In this document: positions 33,728-42,523 of the stretch, piece after piece
Layout: the number at the start of each line of letters is the position of its first letter
Numbering within the stretch: position 1 is the first letter of the stretch
Notes under the pieces: generated by a model
Database searches by the model: none
Seen by the model: only the letters and a program-made list of their open reading frames with translations
What the model was told of the DNA's origin: nothing
Assembly (NCBI GenBank): GCA_035560415.1
Contig: DATMZG010000019.1
Span: 1 to 54,552, forward strand
Direction of reading: 5' to 3'
Length of the DNA: 54,552 bases
From: DATMXT01 sp035560415
Lineage (GTDB): Bacteria > Bacillota > Clostridia > Oscillospirales > Feifaniaceae
Program-made: the position numbers and the translations under genes

Positions 33728-35722
33728 ATGGACCTGCCTGCAAAAGCCGCGTCGCTTCGCAAAGAGCTGAGTCATCACGCCTATTTGTATTATGCGCTCG
33801 ACCGTCCGGAGATCTCCGACTATCGGTATGACGAGCTCATGCGCGAGCTTACGGCCATTGAGGCGGAGCATCCGGAGCTTGTCACGCCCGACTCGCCTAC
33901 GCAGCGGGTGGGGGCAAAGCCGCTCGAGGGCTTTGAAACCGTCGTCCACGAGAAGCCGATGGAGAGTCTTCAGGACGCCTTTTCGCTCGATGAGCTCCGG
34001 GAGTTTGGCCGCCGGGTGGCGGGCGCCGTCCCGGGCCCCTCGTATGTCGTGGAATATAAAATCGACGGGCTTTCGGTCGCGCTCGAATATCAAGACGGCC
34101 TCTTTGTCCGCGGCTCCACCCGGGGCGACGGCGTGACGGGGGAGGACATCACGTCAAACCTGAAAACCGTCGCGTCTATTCCGCTGCGGCTGCGCGCCCC
34201 CGCGACCATTGAGGTGCGCGGCGAGGTCTATATGCCAATCTCCGTCTTCAAAGCCTTAAACGAGGAGCGGGACGCCGCTGGCATGCCCCTTTTCGCAAAT
34301 CCCCGCAACGCCGCGGCGGGCTCCCTTCGGCAGCTCGACCCCTCGGTCACAGCCGCCCGGAAGCTTGACATTTTCGTTTTCAACATTCAGCGCATGGAGG
34401 GCGAGGTGCCGGACGGGCACATGAAGTCCCTCGCGTTTTTAAAAGAGCTCGGCTTTCGCATCATTCCAAACCCCGTTTTGTGCCAGAACATCGAGGACTG
34501 CATCTCCCGCATCGAGGCCATCGGGGAGGAGCGGGCGTCGCTGCCCTTTGACACCGACGGGGCGGTTATAAAGGTGGACGACTTTACAGCAAGGCAGGCC
34601 CTTGGCTCCACGGCCAAATTCCCGCGGTGGGCCATCGCCTACAAATATCCGCCCGAAATCAAAAAGACAAAGCTGCTTGACATCACGGTCACAGTCGGGC
34701 GCACAGGCGCCCTGACTCCCACTGCGGTGCTGGAGCCGGTGCGCCTCTCGGGCACAAAGGTGCAGGCCGCCACCGTCCACAATAAGGACTTCATCGCCGA
34801 AAAGGACATTCGCATCGGGGACACGGTCTTTGTGCGCAAGGCTGGGGAGATCATTCCCGAAATCGTCGAGGTGGACAAGTCCGTCAGAGACGGCACTGAG
34901 CGGCCCTTTGAAATGCCGCCTTTTTGCCCCTCCTGCGGCGAGCCCGTGACGGACGACGAGGAGGAGGCAGCCGTGCGCTGCACCAACCCCTCCTGCCCGG
35001 CGCAGCTCGTGCGCAAACTCGCGCATTTTTGCTCCCGCACCGCGATGGACATTGAGGGGCTGGGGGAGCAAAACGCCGAAAGGCTGGTGTCGCAGGGGCT
35101 TGTCAGCGCCATTGCCGACCTCTATGACTTAAAGGCGGAGCAGCTCGCGGGACTTTTCCGAATGGGCGACATATCGGCCGCAAAGCTTATAGCCGCCATT
35201 GAGGCCAGCAAGTCGCAGGACCTCTCGCGTCTGCTCTACGGGTTTGGCATTCGCCATGTCGGCGCCCAGACCGCAAAGCTGCTGTCGGAACATTTTCTGA
35301 CCATGGACAAGCTCTCTGCCGCCACACTTTCGGAGCTGACCGTCATTCCCGAGGTCGGCGAAATCGTGGCAAAAAGTGTCATAGATTTTTTCTCCCACCC
35401 GCAGACCGCCGTCCAGCTCGCGCGGCTGGCGGCCGCGGGCGTGAATATGTCGGGTAGACCCGGCAGTGCCGACATCGCATTAAGGGGACTGACCTTTGTG
35501 CTGACAGGCGCCCTGTCCGGCATGACGCGGGACGAGGCGAAGGCCAAGCTCGAGGCAAAGGGCGGAAAGGTCACTGACAGCGTATCAAAGAAGACAAGCT
35601 ATGTCGTCGCGGGGGAGGACGCCGGCTCCAAGCTGACTAAGGCTGCGGGGCTTGGCATTCCGGTCATCGGCGAGGCGGAGCTTATGAATTTATTGGAGGG
35701 TAAGCATGAAGATCACGCATGA
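33728..35722 (+). CDS. ligA: NAD-dependent DNA ligase
   Basis: Seals nicks in DNA using NAD. The 664-residue protein has domain Ia (YYALDRPEISDYRYDEL), the adenylation motif K111-I-D-G, an OB fold, a Cys4 zinc finger (CPSC and the later CTNPSC; about 400-425), helix-hairpin-helix repeats and a C-terminal BRCT domain (about 585-660). Its end overlaps gatC by 17 bases, so ligA-gatCAB is probably one operon. Confidence 0.96.
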   Translation: MDLPAKAASLRKELSHHAYLYYALDRPEISDYRYDELMRELTAIEAEHPELVTPDSPTQRVGAKPLEGFETVVHEKPMESLQDAFSLDELREFGRRVAGAVPGPSYVVEYKIDGLSVALEYQDGLFVRGSTRGDGVTGEDITSNLKTVASIPLRLRAPATIEVRGEVYMPISVFKALNEERDAAGMPLFANPRNAAAGSLRQLDPSVTAARKLDIFVFNIQRMEGEVPDGHMKSLAFLKELGFRIIPNPVLCQNIEDCISRIEAIGEERASLPFDTDGAVIKVDDFTARQALGSTAKFPRWAIAYKYPPEIKKTKLLDITVTVGRTGALTPTAVLEPVRLSGTKVQAATVHNKDFIAEKDIRIGDTVFVRKAGEIIPEIVEVDKSVRDGTERPFEMPPFCPSCGEPVTDDEEEAAVRCTNPSCPAQLVRKLAHFCSRTAMDIEGLGEQNAERLVSQGLVSAIADLYDLKAEQLAGLFRMGDISAAKLIAAIEASKSQDLSRLLYGFGIRHVGAQTAKLLSEHFLTMDKLSAATLSELTVIPEVGEIVAKSVIDFFSHPQTAVQLARLAAAGVNMSGRPGSADIALRGLTFVLTGALSGMTRDEAKAKLEAKGGKVTDSVSKKTSYVVAGEDAGSKLTKAAGLGIPVIGEAELMNLLEGKHEDHA

Positions 35723-35987
35723 CGAGATCCGTCACATTGCGCAGCTTGCGCGAATAGAGATTCCGGAAGAGCGGTTTGACAAGCTCGCGGCGGATATGGC
35801 GAACATTGTGGACATGGTGGCGCAGCTTCAGAAAGTCGACCTGACCGGCATTGAGCCCGACCTCTCGGCGGACTACAACGTCTTCCGGGAGGACGTCGTG
35901 GAGCCGTCCTTAACCCGCGAGCAGGTGCTGCAAAACGCGCCGCGGAAAGCGGCCGGCTGCATTCTCGTTCCGAAAGTCATCGATTAG
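35706..35987 (+). CDS. gatC: Asp-tRNA(Asn)/Glu-tRNA(Gln) amidotransferase subunit C
   Basis: The small stabilising subunit of GatCAB. The 93-residue protein shows ITHDEIRHIAQLARIEIPEE and the FREDVVEPSLTREQVLQNAP segment typical of GatC. GGAGGG precedes ATG 35706, which lies inside the end of ligA. gatA follows after 12 bases. Confidence 0.95.
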   Translation: MKITHDEIRHIAQLARIEIPEERFDKLAADMANIVDMVAQLQKVDLTGIEPDLSADYNVFREDVVEPSLTREQVLQNAPRKAAGCILVPKVID

Positions 35988-35999
35988 GGGGAAGACCAC

Positions 36000-37457
36000 A
36001 TGAAATTATATGAGAAATCGGCCGGCGAGCTCGGAAAAATGCTTCGGGCGGGCGACGCGTCGGCCGCTGAAATCACAAAGTCCTACCTCGCCCGAATTGA
36101 TGAAGTCGAGGGCAAGGTGGACGCCTTTCTCACGGTGACGGCGGATGCGGCGCTCAAGACGGCCGCCCTTGTCGATAAAAAGCTTTCGGCAGGGGAGACG
36201 CTCCCTCCGCTTGCTGGCATTCCCATCGCCTTAAAGGACAACATCTGCGTCGACGGCGTGCGGACAACCTGCGCCTCGAAAATTTTGGAGAACTTCGTCC
36301 CGCCGTATGACGCCACCGTCGTCACCCGCATGAAAAATAACCTCATGCCCATCATCGGCAAGACCAATCTCGACGAGTTTGCAATGGGCTCCTCCTGCGA
36401 AAACTCCGCCTTTAAGCCGACCCACAACCCCTATGACCTCACCCGGGTGCCCGGCGGCTCCTCCGGCGGCTCGGCCGCTTCGGTCGCCGCCTGCGAGAGC
36501 GTGCTCTCGGTCGGCACCGACACCGGCGGCTCGGTGCGCCTGCCCGCCTGCCTCAACGGCATCGTCGGCCTGAAACCCACTTACGGCGCCGTCTCCCGCT
36601 CCGGTGTCGTGGCCTTCGGCTCCTCGCTCGACCAGGTCGGCCCCTTTGGGCGCACCGTCGCCGACTGCGCCATGCTCTTTGACGCCATTGCCGGCCGCGA
36701 CCCCTACGACGCGACCTCGACCCACTTCCCCTACAAGCCGATTGCCCCCGGCCTCAAAAACGACGTCAAAGGCCTGAAAATCGGCCTGCCGCGCGAGTTT
36801 TTCGGCGACGGCATCGACCCCGCGGTGCGGGCGTCCATCATCGGCGCCGCAAAGACTTATGAGGGAATGGGCGCGACCCTGGTCGACGTCGACCTGCCCT
36901 TTGCCGACTATGCCTTAGCCACCTACTATATCATCTCCTCAGCCGAGGCCTCCTCCAATCTGGCCCGGTTTGACGGCGTCAAGTACGGCCTTTTGGCCGA
37001 CGGGTGCAAGACCATCGACGAGGTCTATTTCCGCTCCCGCAGCGAGGGCTTTGGCCCCGAGGTGCTGCGCCGCATCATGCTGGGGACCTATGTGCTGGCC
37101 TCGGGCTACTACGACGCCTACTACAAGCAGGGCCAGAAAATGCGCGAAAAATTAAAGCAGGTCTATGCCGACGCGCTGACGAAGTGCGACGTCATGCTGA
37201 CGCCGACTTCGCCCACGGTCGCCTTCAAGCTGGGGGAGAAAGCCACCGACCCCGTCCAGATGTACCTGTCGGACATCTGCACCGTCAGCATCAACATGGT
37301 CCAGCTGCCGGCCCTTGTCGTGCCCTGCGCGCAGGTCGACGGCCTGCCGATGGGCTTCCAGCTCATCGGGCGCAAGAACGACGAAGAGCTGCTGTTCAAC
37401 GTGGCCTATTCCTATGAGCAGACCTCCGGCACCGGCTGGGTCTGCCCCAAGCTGTAA
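36000..37457 (+). CDS. gatA: Asp-tRNA(Asn)/Glu-tRNA(Gln) amidotransferase subunit A
   Basis: The glutaminase subunit that supplies ammonia for tRNA transamidation. The 485-residue protein is an amidase-signature enzyme: the Lys of GIPIALKDNICV (about 80), and the Ser-rich PGGSSGGSAASVAA with SVGTDTGGSVRLPA near 155-185 give the Lys-Ser-Ser triad. It lies in the gatCAB order. Confidence 0.96.
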   Translation: MKLYEKSAGELGKMLRAGDASAAEITKSYLARIDEVEGKVDAFLTVTADAALKTAALVDKKLSAGETLPPLAGIPIALKDNICVDGVRTTCASKILENFVPPYDATVVTRMKNNLMPIIGKTNLDEFAMGSSCENSAFKPTHNPYDLTRVPGGSSGGSAASVAACESVLSVGTDTGGSVRLPACLNGIVGLKPTYGAVSRSGVVAFGSSLDQVGPFGRTVADCAMLFDAIAGRDPYDATSTHFPYKPIAPGLKNDVKGLKIGLPREFFGDGIDPAVRASIIGAAKTYEGMGATLVDVDLPFADYALATYYIISSAEASSNLARFDGVKYGLLADGCKTIDEVYFRSRSEGFGPEVLRRIMLGTYVLASGYYDAYYKQGQKMREKLKQVYADALTKCDVMLTPTSPTVAFKLGEKATDPVQMYLSDICTVSINMVQLPALVVPCAQVDGLPMGFQLIGRKNDEELLFNVAYSYEQTSGTGWVCPKL

Positions 37458-37470
37458 GGGGGGCGTTCAC

Positions 37471-38898
37471 ATGTACGAAGCGGTCATCGGCATTGAAATG
37501 CATGCCGAGCTCAACACAAAGTCTAAAATTTTCTGCGCCTGCTCCACCCAGTACGGCGCGCCGGTCAACACCCAGTGCTGCCCCGTCTGCGTCGGCATGC
37601 CGGGCTCTCTGCCGGTCTTAAATAAAAAAGTCGTCGACTACGCCATGCTCATGGGGCTCGCCTGCGGCTGTACCGTGAGCCGCGTCACCAAGCACGACCG
37701 GAAAAACTATTTCTACCCAGACCTCCCAAAGGCCTATCAGATCAGCCAGTACGACATTCCGCTCTGCCATGACGGTAAGCTCGACTTCTACGTCGGAGAC
37801 GAAAAGAAGTCGGTTAGAATTCGCCGCATCCACATTGAGGAGGACGCCGGAAAGCTGCTCCACAACGACAAGTTCGGCGGCACCTTAGTCGACTTCAACC
37901 GCTGCGGCGTGCCCCTCATCGAAATCGTCTCGGAGCCCGACCTGCGCAGCGCCGAAGACGCCAAGGCCTACCTCGAAGGGCTGGTCGCCATCTTAAAGTA
38001 TCTCGGCATCTCCAACTGCCGCATGCAGGAGGGCAACATCCGCTGCGACGTCAACGTCTCGCTCAGACCCAAGGGCTCGAAGGAGTACGGCAACCGCGTT
38101 GAGATGAAGAATGTCAACACCTTCTCGGGGGCGCTGCGGGGCATTGAGTTCGAAATCGCCCGGCAGACCGCGGTGCTCGAGGCGGGCGGCGTCATCCCGC
38201 AGGAGACCCGCCGGTGGGACGACGACCTCGCCGAGAGCGTCGCCATGCGCTCCAAGGAGGACGCGCAGGACTACCGCTATTTCCCCGAGCCCGACCTTGT
38301 GACCATCCGCATTGACGACGACTGGATCGCGCGCATCTGGGCCCAGATTCCCGAGCTTCCGCTGGCCCGGTTTGAGCGTTACACGAAAACTTACGGTCTG
38401 ACGGCCTACGAGGCCGACATGCTCTCGGGCGACAAGGACAAGGCCGACTACTTCGAGGCCTGCGCAGCCCTCTCTCCAAAGGACGCCAAGTCTGTCTGCA
38501 ACTGGATTTTGGGCGAGTTTTCCAAACTGGCAAACGAGCGCGCCTGCGCCATAGCCGACATCGGTGTAAAACCGGAGGCACTCTTGAAGCTCATAGACCT
38601 CGTAAACGCCGGCACCCTCTCCTCGACCGCCGCCAAAACGGTCTTTGAGCAGCTGACGATGGGGGAGAAGGACCCCGCGGCCGTCGTCGCAAAGCTCGGC
38701 CTTGCCCAAATCAGCGACAGCGCGGCGCTTGTCAAAATCGTCGACGAAGTGCTGGCCGAAAACGCCGGCCCCGTAGCCGACTTCAAGGGCGGAAAGACAA
38801 ACGTGCTCGGCTTCCTTGTGGGGCTCTGCATGAAGAAGAGCGCCGGCAAGGGCAACCCCCAGCTCTTCCGCGAGCTGCTCGAAGAAAAGCTCAAGTGA
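37471..38898 (+). CDS. gatB: Asp-tRNA(Asn)/Glu-tRNA(Gln) amidotransferase subunit B
   Basis: The tRNA-binding and kinase subunit of GatCAB. The 475-residue protein has VIGIEMHAELNTKSKIFC, RKNYFYPDLPKAYQISQYD, the IHIEEDAGKL and DFNRCGVPLIEIVSEPD blocks, and a C-terminal YqeY-like domain (about 325-475). Cysteines in CACSTQYG and CCPVCVG form the zinc site. ATG 37471 lies after GGGGGG. A terminator follows. Confidence 0.96.
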   Translation: MYEAVIGIEMHAELNTKSKIFCACSTQYGAPVNTQCCPVCVGMPGSLPVLNKKVVDYAMLMGLACGCTVSRVTKHDRKNYFYPDLPKAYQISQYDIPLCHDGKLDFYVGDEKKSVRIRRIHIEEDAGKLLHNDKFGGTLVDFNRCGVPLIEIVSEPDLRSAEDAKAYLEGLVAILKYLGISNCRMQEGNIRCDVNVSLRPKGSKEYGNRVEMKNVNTFSGALRGIEFEIARQTAVLEAGGVIPQETRRWDDDLAESVAMRSKEDAQDYRYFPEPDLVTIRIDDDWIARIWAQIPELPLARFERYTKTYGLTAYEADMLSGDKDKADYFEACAALSPKDAKSVCNWILGEFSKLANERACAIADIGVKPEALLKLIDLVNAGTLSSTAAKTVFEQLTMGEKDPAAVVAKLGLAQISDSAALVKIVDEVLAENAGPVADFKGGKTNVLGFLVGLCMKKSAGKGNPQLFRELLEEKLK

Positions 38899-38921
38899 TT
38901 TTTGTTCATTGACCTGAAAAG

Positions 38922-38948
38922 CCGGTACAGCCATGGTGGCTGTACCGG
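38922..38948. terminator. Bidirectional intrinsic terminator between gatB and deoB
   Basis: CCGGTACAGCC pairs perfectly with GGCTGTACCGG (11 bp, 5-base loop). AAAA precedes and TTTT follows, fitting the converging gatB and deoB. Confidence 0.9.
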
Positions 38949-38979
38949 TTTTATCATTGTATGGTGGTGACGGCCATAT

Positions 38980-40101
38980 TTACGCAAGCAGGTGCCCCAG
39001 CACGATTTCGCTGACCAGCGTGAAGCTTTCCGGCGTCGGGATTTCACCGGTCCCGTCGCCGTAGACGAGCAGCGGCACATGCTCCCGCGAGTGGTCGGTG
39101 GAGGGATTCGTGGGGTCGCAGCCGTGGTCTGCCGTGATGATGAGCAGGTCGCCCTCCCGCATGGCGGACAGGATTTCGGGCAGCCGCGCATCGAAGTATT
39201 CAAGCGCCGCAAGGTATCCGGCGGCGTTGTTGCGGTGGCCGTAGAGCATGTCGAAGTCGACGAGGTTGGTGAAAATGAGCCCGTCGCCGCATTCCTCCAT
39301 GTGGCGCAGCGTGGCGTCGACGCAGGCGGCGTTTCCGGCCGCGTGGTCCTCGAGCGTCATTCCGACGCCGGCGAAAATGTCGCCGATTTTGCCGATGCCC
39401 CGCACTTCAAGGCCGGCCGCCTTCAGCTTTGTCAGCATGTTGTCGGCCGGCGGCTCGACTGAGAAATCCCGGCGCCGCGGCGTGCGGGCAAAGCTTCCGG
39501 ACACACCCTCAAAGGGGCGGGCGATGACCCTGCCCACAGCGACATCTCCGGTCAAAAGTCGCCGCGCCGTCCGGCAGATGTCATAGAGCGCCTCCGGTGG
39601 GATGACCGCCTCGTGCGCCGCAATCTGAAAGACGCTGTCGGCCGACGTGTAGACGATGGGGTACCCGGTGCGCATGTGTTCGGCCCCGAACTGCTCAATG
39701 ACCATGGTGCCCGACGTCGCGCGGTTGCACAGCGTTTTTCGCCCGATTGCCGCTTCAAACTTTTCAATGAAGGAGGCCGGCAGTCCGTTTGGAAAAGTGG
39801 GGAAGGGGGCGGCAAGGACAATGCCCGCGATCTCCCAGTGGCCGGTCGTCGTATCCTTGCCGGGGGACATTTCGGCCATCCGGCCCCACCTCGCGGTTGG
39901 GGCGGGATTATCGGGCAGTCCGTCAACCCCCTCAATGCGGGAGAGCCCCATCGCGACGAGGTTGTCGAGCTTCGGCTTGTGGTCGGCGGCCGCAATGACA
40001 TGGGTCAGGGTGCTCGCCCCCTCGTCGCCGTACTTCGCGGCGTCGGGCAGCGCACCGCACCCAACTGAATCCAAAACGATTAAAATGACGCGTTTGCTCA
40101 A
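38980..40101 (-). CDS. deoB: Phosphopentomutase
   Basis: Interconverts (deoxy)ribose 1- and 5-phosphates in nucleoside salvage. The 373-residue alkaline-phosphatase-superfamily protein begins SKRVILIVLDSVGCGALPDA (metal-binding Asp in LDSVG) and has TTTGHWEIAG near 85, FTNLVDFDMLYGHRNN near 280 and TADHGCDPTNPSTDHSREHVP near 322, which carry the metal ligands. TTG 40101 is 8 bases from GGAGG, while the in-frame GTG at 40110 overlaps it. No nucleoside phosphorylase is adjacent. Confidence 0.95.
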   Translation of the reverse strand: MSKRVILIVLDSVGCGALPDAAKYGDEGASTLTHVIAAADHKPKLDNLVAMGLSRIEGVDGLPDNPAPTARWGRMAEMSPGKDTTTGHWEIAGIVLAAPFPTFPNGLPASFIEKFEAAIGRKTLCNRATSGTMVIEQFGAEHMRTGYPIVYTSADSVFQIAAHEAVIPPEALYDICRTARRLLTGDVAVGRVIARPFEGVSGSFARTPRRRDFSVEPPADNMLTKLKAAGLEVRGIGKIGDIFAGVGMTLEDHAAGNAACVDATLRHMEECGDGLIFTNLVDFDMLYGHRNNAAGYLAALEYFDARLPEILSAMREGDLLIITADHGCDPTNPSTDHSREHVPLLVYGDGTGEIPTPESFTLVSEIVLGHLLA

Positions 40102-40135
40102 AAAGCACACCTCCGCATAGAAAAAACTTAAATAA

Positions 40136-40144
40136 ATTATATCA
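40136..40144 (-). promoter_or_regulatory. deoB: Extended -10 promoter for deoB
   Basis: TGA-TATAAT on the minus strand (TATAAT at 40136-40141). The -35 is weak. The leader to the deoB start is about 30 bases. Confidence 0.55.
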
Positions 40145-40239
40145 CATGCGGTGGCGGTTTGCGAGTGGCGCAGTGGAAACTTAAGTGATTAAGAAGTTTT
40201 CTTTATCTGACTTGCAAAAGTGAAAAGTGATGTTTATAC

Positions 40240-40695
40240 TTATCCTAAATCAAAATCCCGGATGAGGTCGATGAGCTCCTCCTGGCGGGCCCGCGCACTC
40301 CGGTGCTGGCGGCGCAGGACATCTCTGCTCTCCTCGTCAAGGCCGGGGGCCGACAGCACCCGCTCGGTGGCGTCAATGTTTTTTGTCTCCCCGTAGTGGG
40401 CCGTCCGCAGCAGCTCCGGCGCCTCGCGGCCGTCCTGGCCCCGCACGGCGTAAGTCACATCCGAGACGATGCCGGCCATGCCGGTGCCGTATTTGGGCGA
40501 GCCGCCCAAAGCCGTGATGCGCTCGGCGATGGATTTGGCGTTTTCGGCGTACTCGGACTTGTAATGGTCGAATTTCCCCTTGAGGACCGGCTCCGCGGCG
40601 TCGCGGGCATATTTGTCGTAGCCGCTGACGCCGATTTCGCAGCTGCGCAGCAGTGCGTTGAGCTCCTTGATGACAGTTCTTCTTTCTTGTTCCAT
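40240..40695 (-). CDS. DUF2383 / PA2169-family four-helix-bundle protein
   Basis: Predicted ferritin-like four-helix bundle of unknown function, 151 residues from ATG 40695. VIKELNALLRSCEIGVSGYDKYA, split for length, and GKFDHYKSEYAENAKSIAERITALGG are typical, with no obvious di-iron ExxH pairs. A Shine-Dalgarno-like GGCGG lies upstream; an in-frame extension to 40728 has none. It is upstream of deoB on the same strand, but the 138-base gap containing a promoter suggests separate transcription. Confidence 0.75.
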   Translation of the reverse strand: MEQERRTVIKELNALLRSCEIGVSGYDKYARDAAEPVLKGKFDHYKSEYAENAKSIAERITALGGSPKYGTGMAGIVSDVTYAVRGQDGREAPELLRTAHYGETKNIDATERVLSAPGLDEESRDVLRRQHRSARARQEELIDLIRDFDLG

Positions 40696-40775
40696 AGTGA
40701 CACCGCCTTTCAACATAAACATGCGCAAAAAGCCTGCTTTTTATCATAGTCAATTTTTACAAAGGGGGAAGCGTC

Positions 40776-41390
40776 GTGCTCGCAATCATCGATTACAATG
40801 CCGGAAATCTCTTCAATGTCAAGAAGGCTTTCGCCCATCTCGGGTTTGACGCCGAAATCACGAGCGACCCCGCGGTCATCCACGGTGCGAAAGGGCTCAT
40901 TCTCCCCGGCGTCGGCGCATTTAAAGCGGCCTATGACGCCCTGACGGGCTGCGGGCTCGACGCCGTCGTCAAAGAGGAGGTCGCGGCCGGCAAGCCGCTG
41001 CTCGGCATCTGCCTTGGCATGCAGCTTTTTTTCGACGTCGGCTACGAGGTGGAGGAGTGCCCGGGGCTGGGGCTTGTCGGCGGCGCCGTCAAGCTGCTTG
41101 AAACAAAAGAAAAAGTTCCGCACATGGGCTGGAATTCGCTTATGTTTGAGCGGGAAAGCCCGCTCTTTGAGGGCGTGGCGCCTGGCTCCTACGTCTATTT
41201 TGTCCACAGCTTCGCCCCCGTCGTCAAAGACGCGGCAGACCTTGTGGCCTGGAGCGACTACGGCATGCGGGTGACGGCCGCAGTCCAGCACGACAACGTC
41301 TATGGCGTGCAGTTCCACCCCGAAAAGAGCAGCGCCGTCGGCATGCAAATCCTGACAAACTTTGCGAAAATTGCGAAGGAGGGGAAGTAA
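40776..41390 (+). CDS. hisH: Imidazole glycerol phosphate synthase subunit HisH
   Basis: The glutaminase half of IGP synthase, feeding ammonia to HisF. The 204-residue class I amidotransferase has the nucleophile elbow GICLGMQ with C79, and QFHPEKSS near 183 with the His-Glu of the triad. GTG 40776 lies after AAAGGGGG. hisF begins right after its stop. Confidence 0.96.
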   Translation: MLAIIDYNAGNLFNVKKAFAHLGFDAEITSDPAVIHGAKGLILPGVGAFKAAYDALTGCGLDAVVKEEVAAGKPLLGICLGMQLFFDVGYEVEECPGLGLVGGAVKLLETKEKVPHMGWNSLMFERESPLFEGVAPGSYVYFVHSFAPVVKDAADLVAWSDYGMRVTAAVQHDNVYGVQFHPEKSSAVGMQILTNFAKIAKEGK

Positions 41391-41391
41391 G

Positions 41392-42150
41392 ATGCTGGCC
41401 AAGAGAATCATTCCCTGTCTCGACGTGACGGAGGGCAGAGTCGTCAAGGGCGTCCATTTCCTCGAGCTCAAAGACGTCGGCGACCCCGTGGCCGTTGCTG
41501 CGCTTTACGAGGCGCAGGGGGCCGACGAGATCACGTTTCTCGACATCACAGCGACTTCGCAGGGCCGCGCGACGGTGGTCGACATGGTGCGCCGGTGCGC
41601 CGACAAGGTCTTTATGCCCATGACGGTGGGCGGCGGCGTGCGCACGGTCGACGACTTCCGCAGCATCCTGCGGGCCGGGGCCGACAAGGTCTCCATCAAC
41701 TCCTCGGCGGTCCGCGACAAGTCGCTCATCACTGAGGCCGCCCGCATTTTCGGCGCGCAGGCCGTCGTCGTCGCCATCGACGTCAAACAGCAGCCGGCAG
41801 GGAACTACCACGTCTACATCTCAGGCGGGCGCATTGACACCGGAATGTGCCCTGTGGCCTGGGCAAAGGAGGCGCAGAGCCTCGGCGCCGGCGAAATTCT
41901 GCTGACCTCCATGGAGGGGGACGGCACGAAGGACGGCTACGACCTCGGCATCACAGCCGAAGTGGCGGCCGCCGTCTCGATTCCGGTCATCGCCTCAGGC
42001 GGGTGCGGAAAACTTGAAGACTTTGCCGAAGTTTTTGAGAAGACGACGGTCGACGCGGCCCTTGCCGCCTCGGTCTTCCACTACGGCGAACTCACCATCA
42101 AGGACGTCAAATCCTACCTGCGCGACCGGGGCATCCCGGTCAGGCTGTGA
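41392..42150 (+). CDS. hisF: Imidazole glycerol phosphate synthase subunit HisF
   Basis: The cyclase half of IGP synthase, making IGP and AICAR. The 252-residue TIM barrel begins MLAKRIIPCLDVTEGRVVKG with the catalytic Asp11, and has ITATSQGR near 52, MTVGGGVRT near 80, the catalytic Asp of VAIDVK near 130 and IASGGCGKLEDF near 200. ATG 41392 is one base after the hisH stop. It overlaps hisI by four bases. Confidence 0.96.
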   Translation: MLAKRIIPCLDVTEGRVVKGVHFLELKDVGDPVAVAALYEAQGADEITFLDITATSQGRATVVDMVRRCADKVFMPMTVGGGVRTVDDFRSILRAGADKVSINSSAVRDKSLITEAARIFGAQAVVVAIDVKQQPAGNYHVYISGGRIDTGMCPVAWAKEAQSLGAGEILLTSMEGDGTKDGYDLGITAEVAAAVSIPVIASGGCGKLEDFAEVFEKTTVDAALAASVFHYGELTIKDVKSYLRDRGIPVRL

Positions 42151-42467
42151 CGGGCGAGCTCTCCCGCTTCTTTGTCAAGTCGGACCTCATTCCGGCCATT
42201 GTTCAGGAGCGGGAGACGGGGCAGGTGCTCATGCTGGCCTATATGAACGAGGAGTCGCTAAAGCGCACCCTCGAGACCGGCACGACCTGGTTTTACAGCA
42301 GAAGCAGGCAGAAGCTCTGGAATAAAGGGGAGACCTCCGGCCACATTCAGCGGGTTTGCGAAATTTACGGCGACTGCGACGACGACACACTGCTCATCGT
42401 CGTGGACCAGACCGGGCCGGCCTGTCACACGGGGAACAAAAGTTGCTTTTTTAACAAATTGCTGTAA
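42147..42467 (+). CDS. hisI: Phosphoribosyl-AMP cyclohydrolase
   Basis: Opens the purine ring of PR-AMP, the third step of histidine synthesis. The 106-residue protein has VLMLAYMNEESLKRTLETG, the metal-binding DCDDDTLLI and GPACHTGNKSCFF with its conserved Cys and His. No HisE (PR-ATP pyrophosphatase) domain is fused or adjacent. The GTG start overlaps hisF. Confidence 0.95.
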   Translation: MTGELSRFFVKSDLIPAIVQERETGQVLMLAYMNEESLKRTLETGTTWFYSRSRQKLWNKGETSGHIQRVCEIYGDCDDDTLLIVVDQTGPACHTGNKSCFFNKLL

Positions 42468-42470
42468 CAA

Positions 42471-42500
42471 TTGACACAGACGCCGACAACATGGTATAGT
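42471..42500 (+). promoter_or_regulatory. Promoter for the apbE operon
   Basis: TTGACA (42471-42476), an 18-base spacer and TATAGT (42495-42500), right after the hisI stop. No terminator is visible between hisI and this promoter. Confidence 0.8.
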
Positions 42501-42523
42501 TTCATAGTTGAGGATGGGTGATT

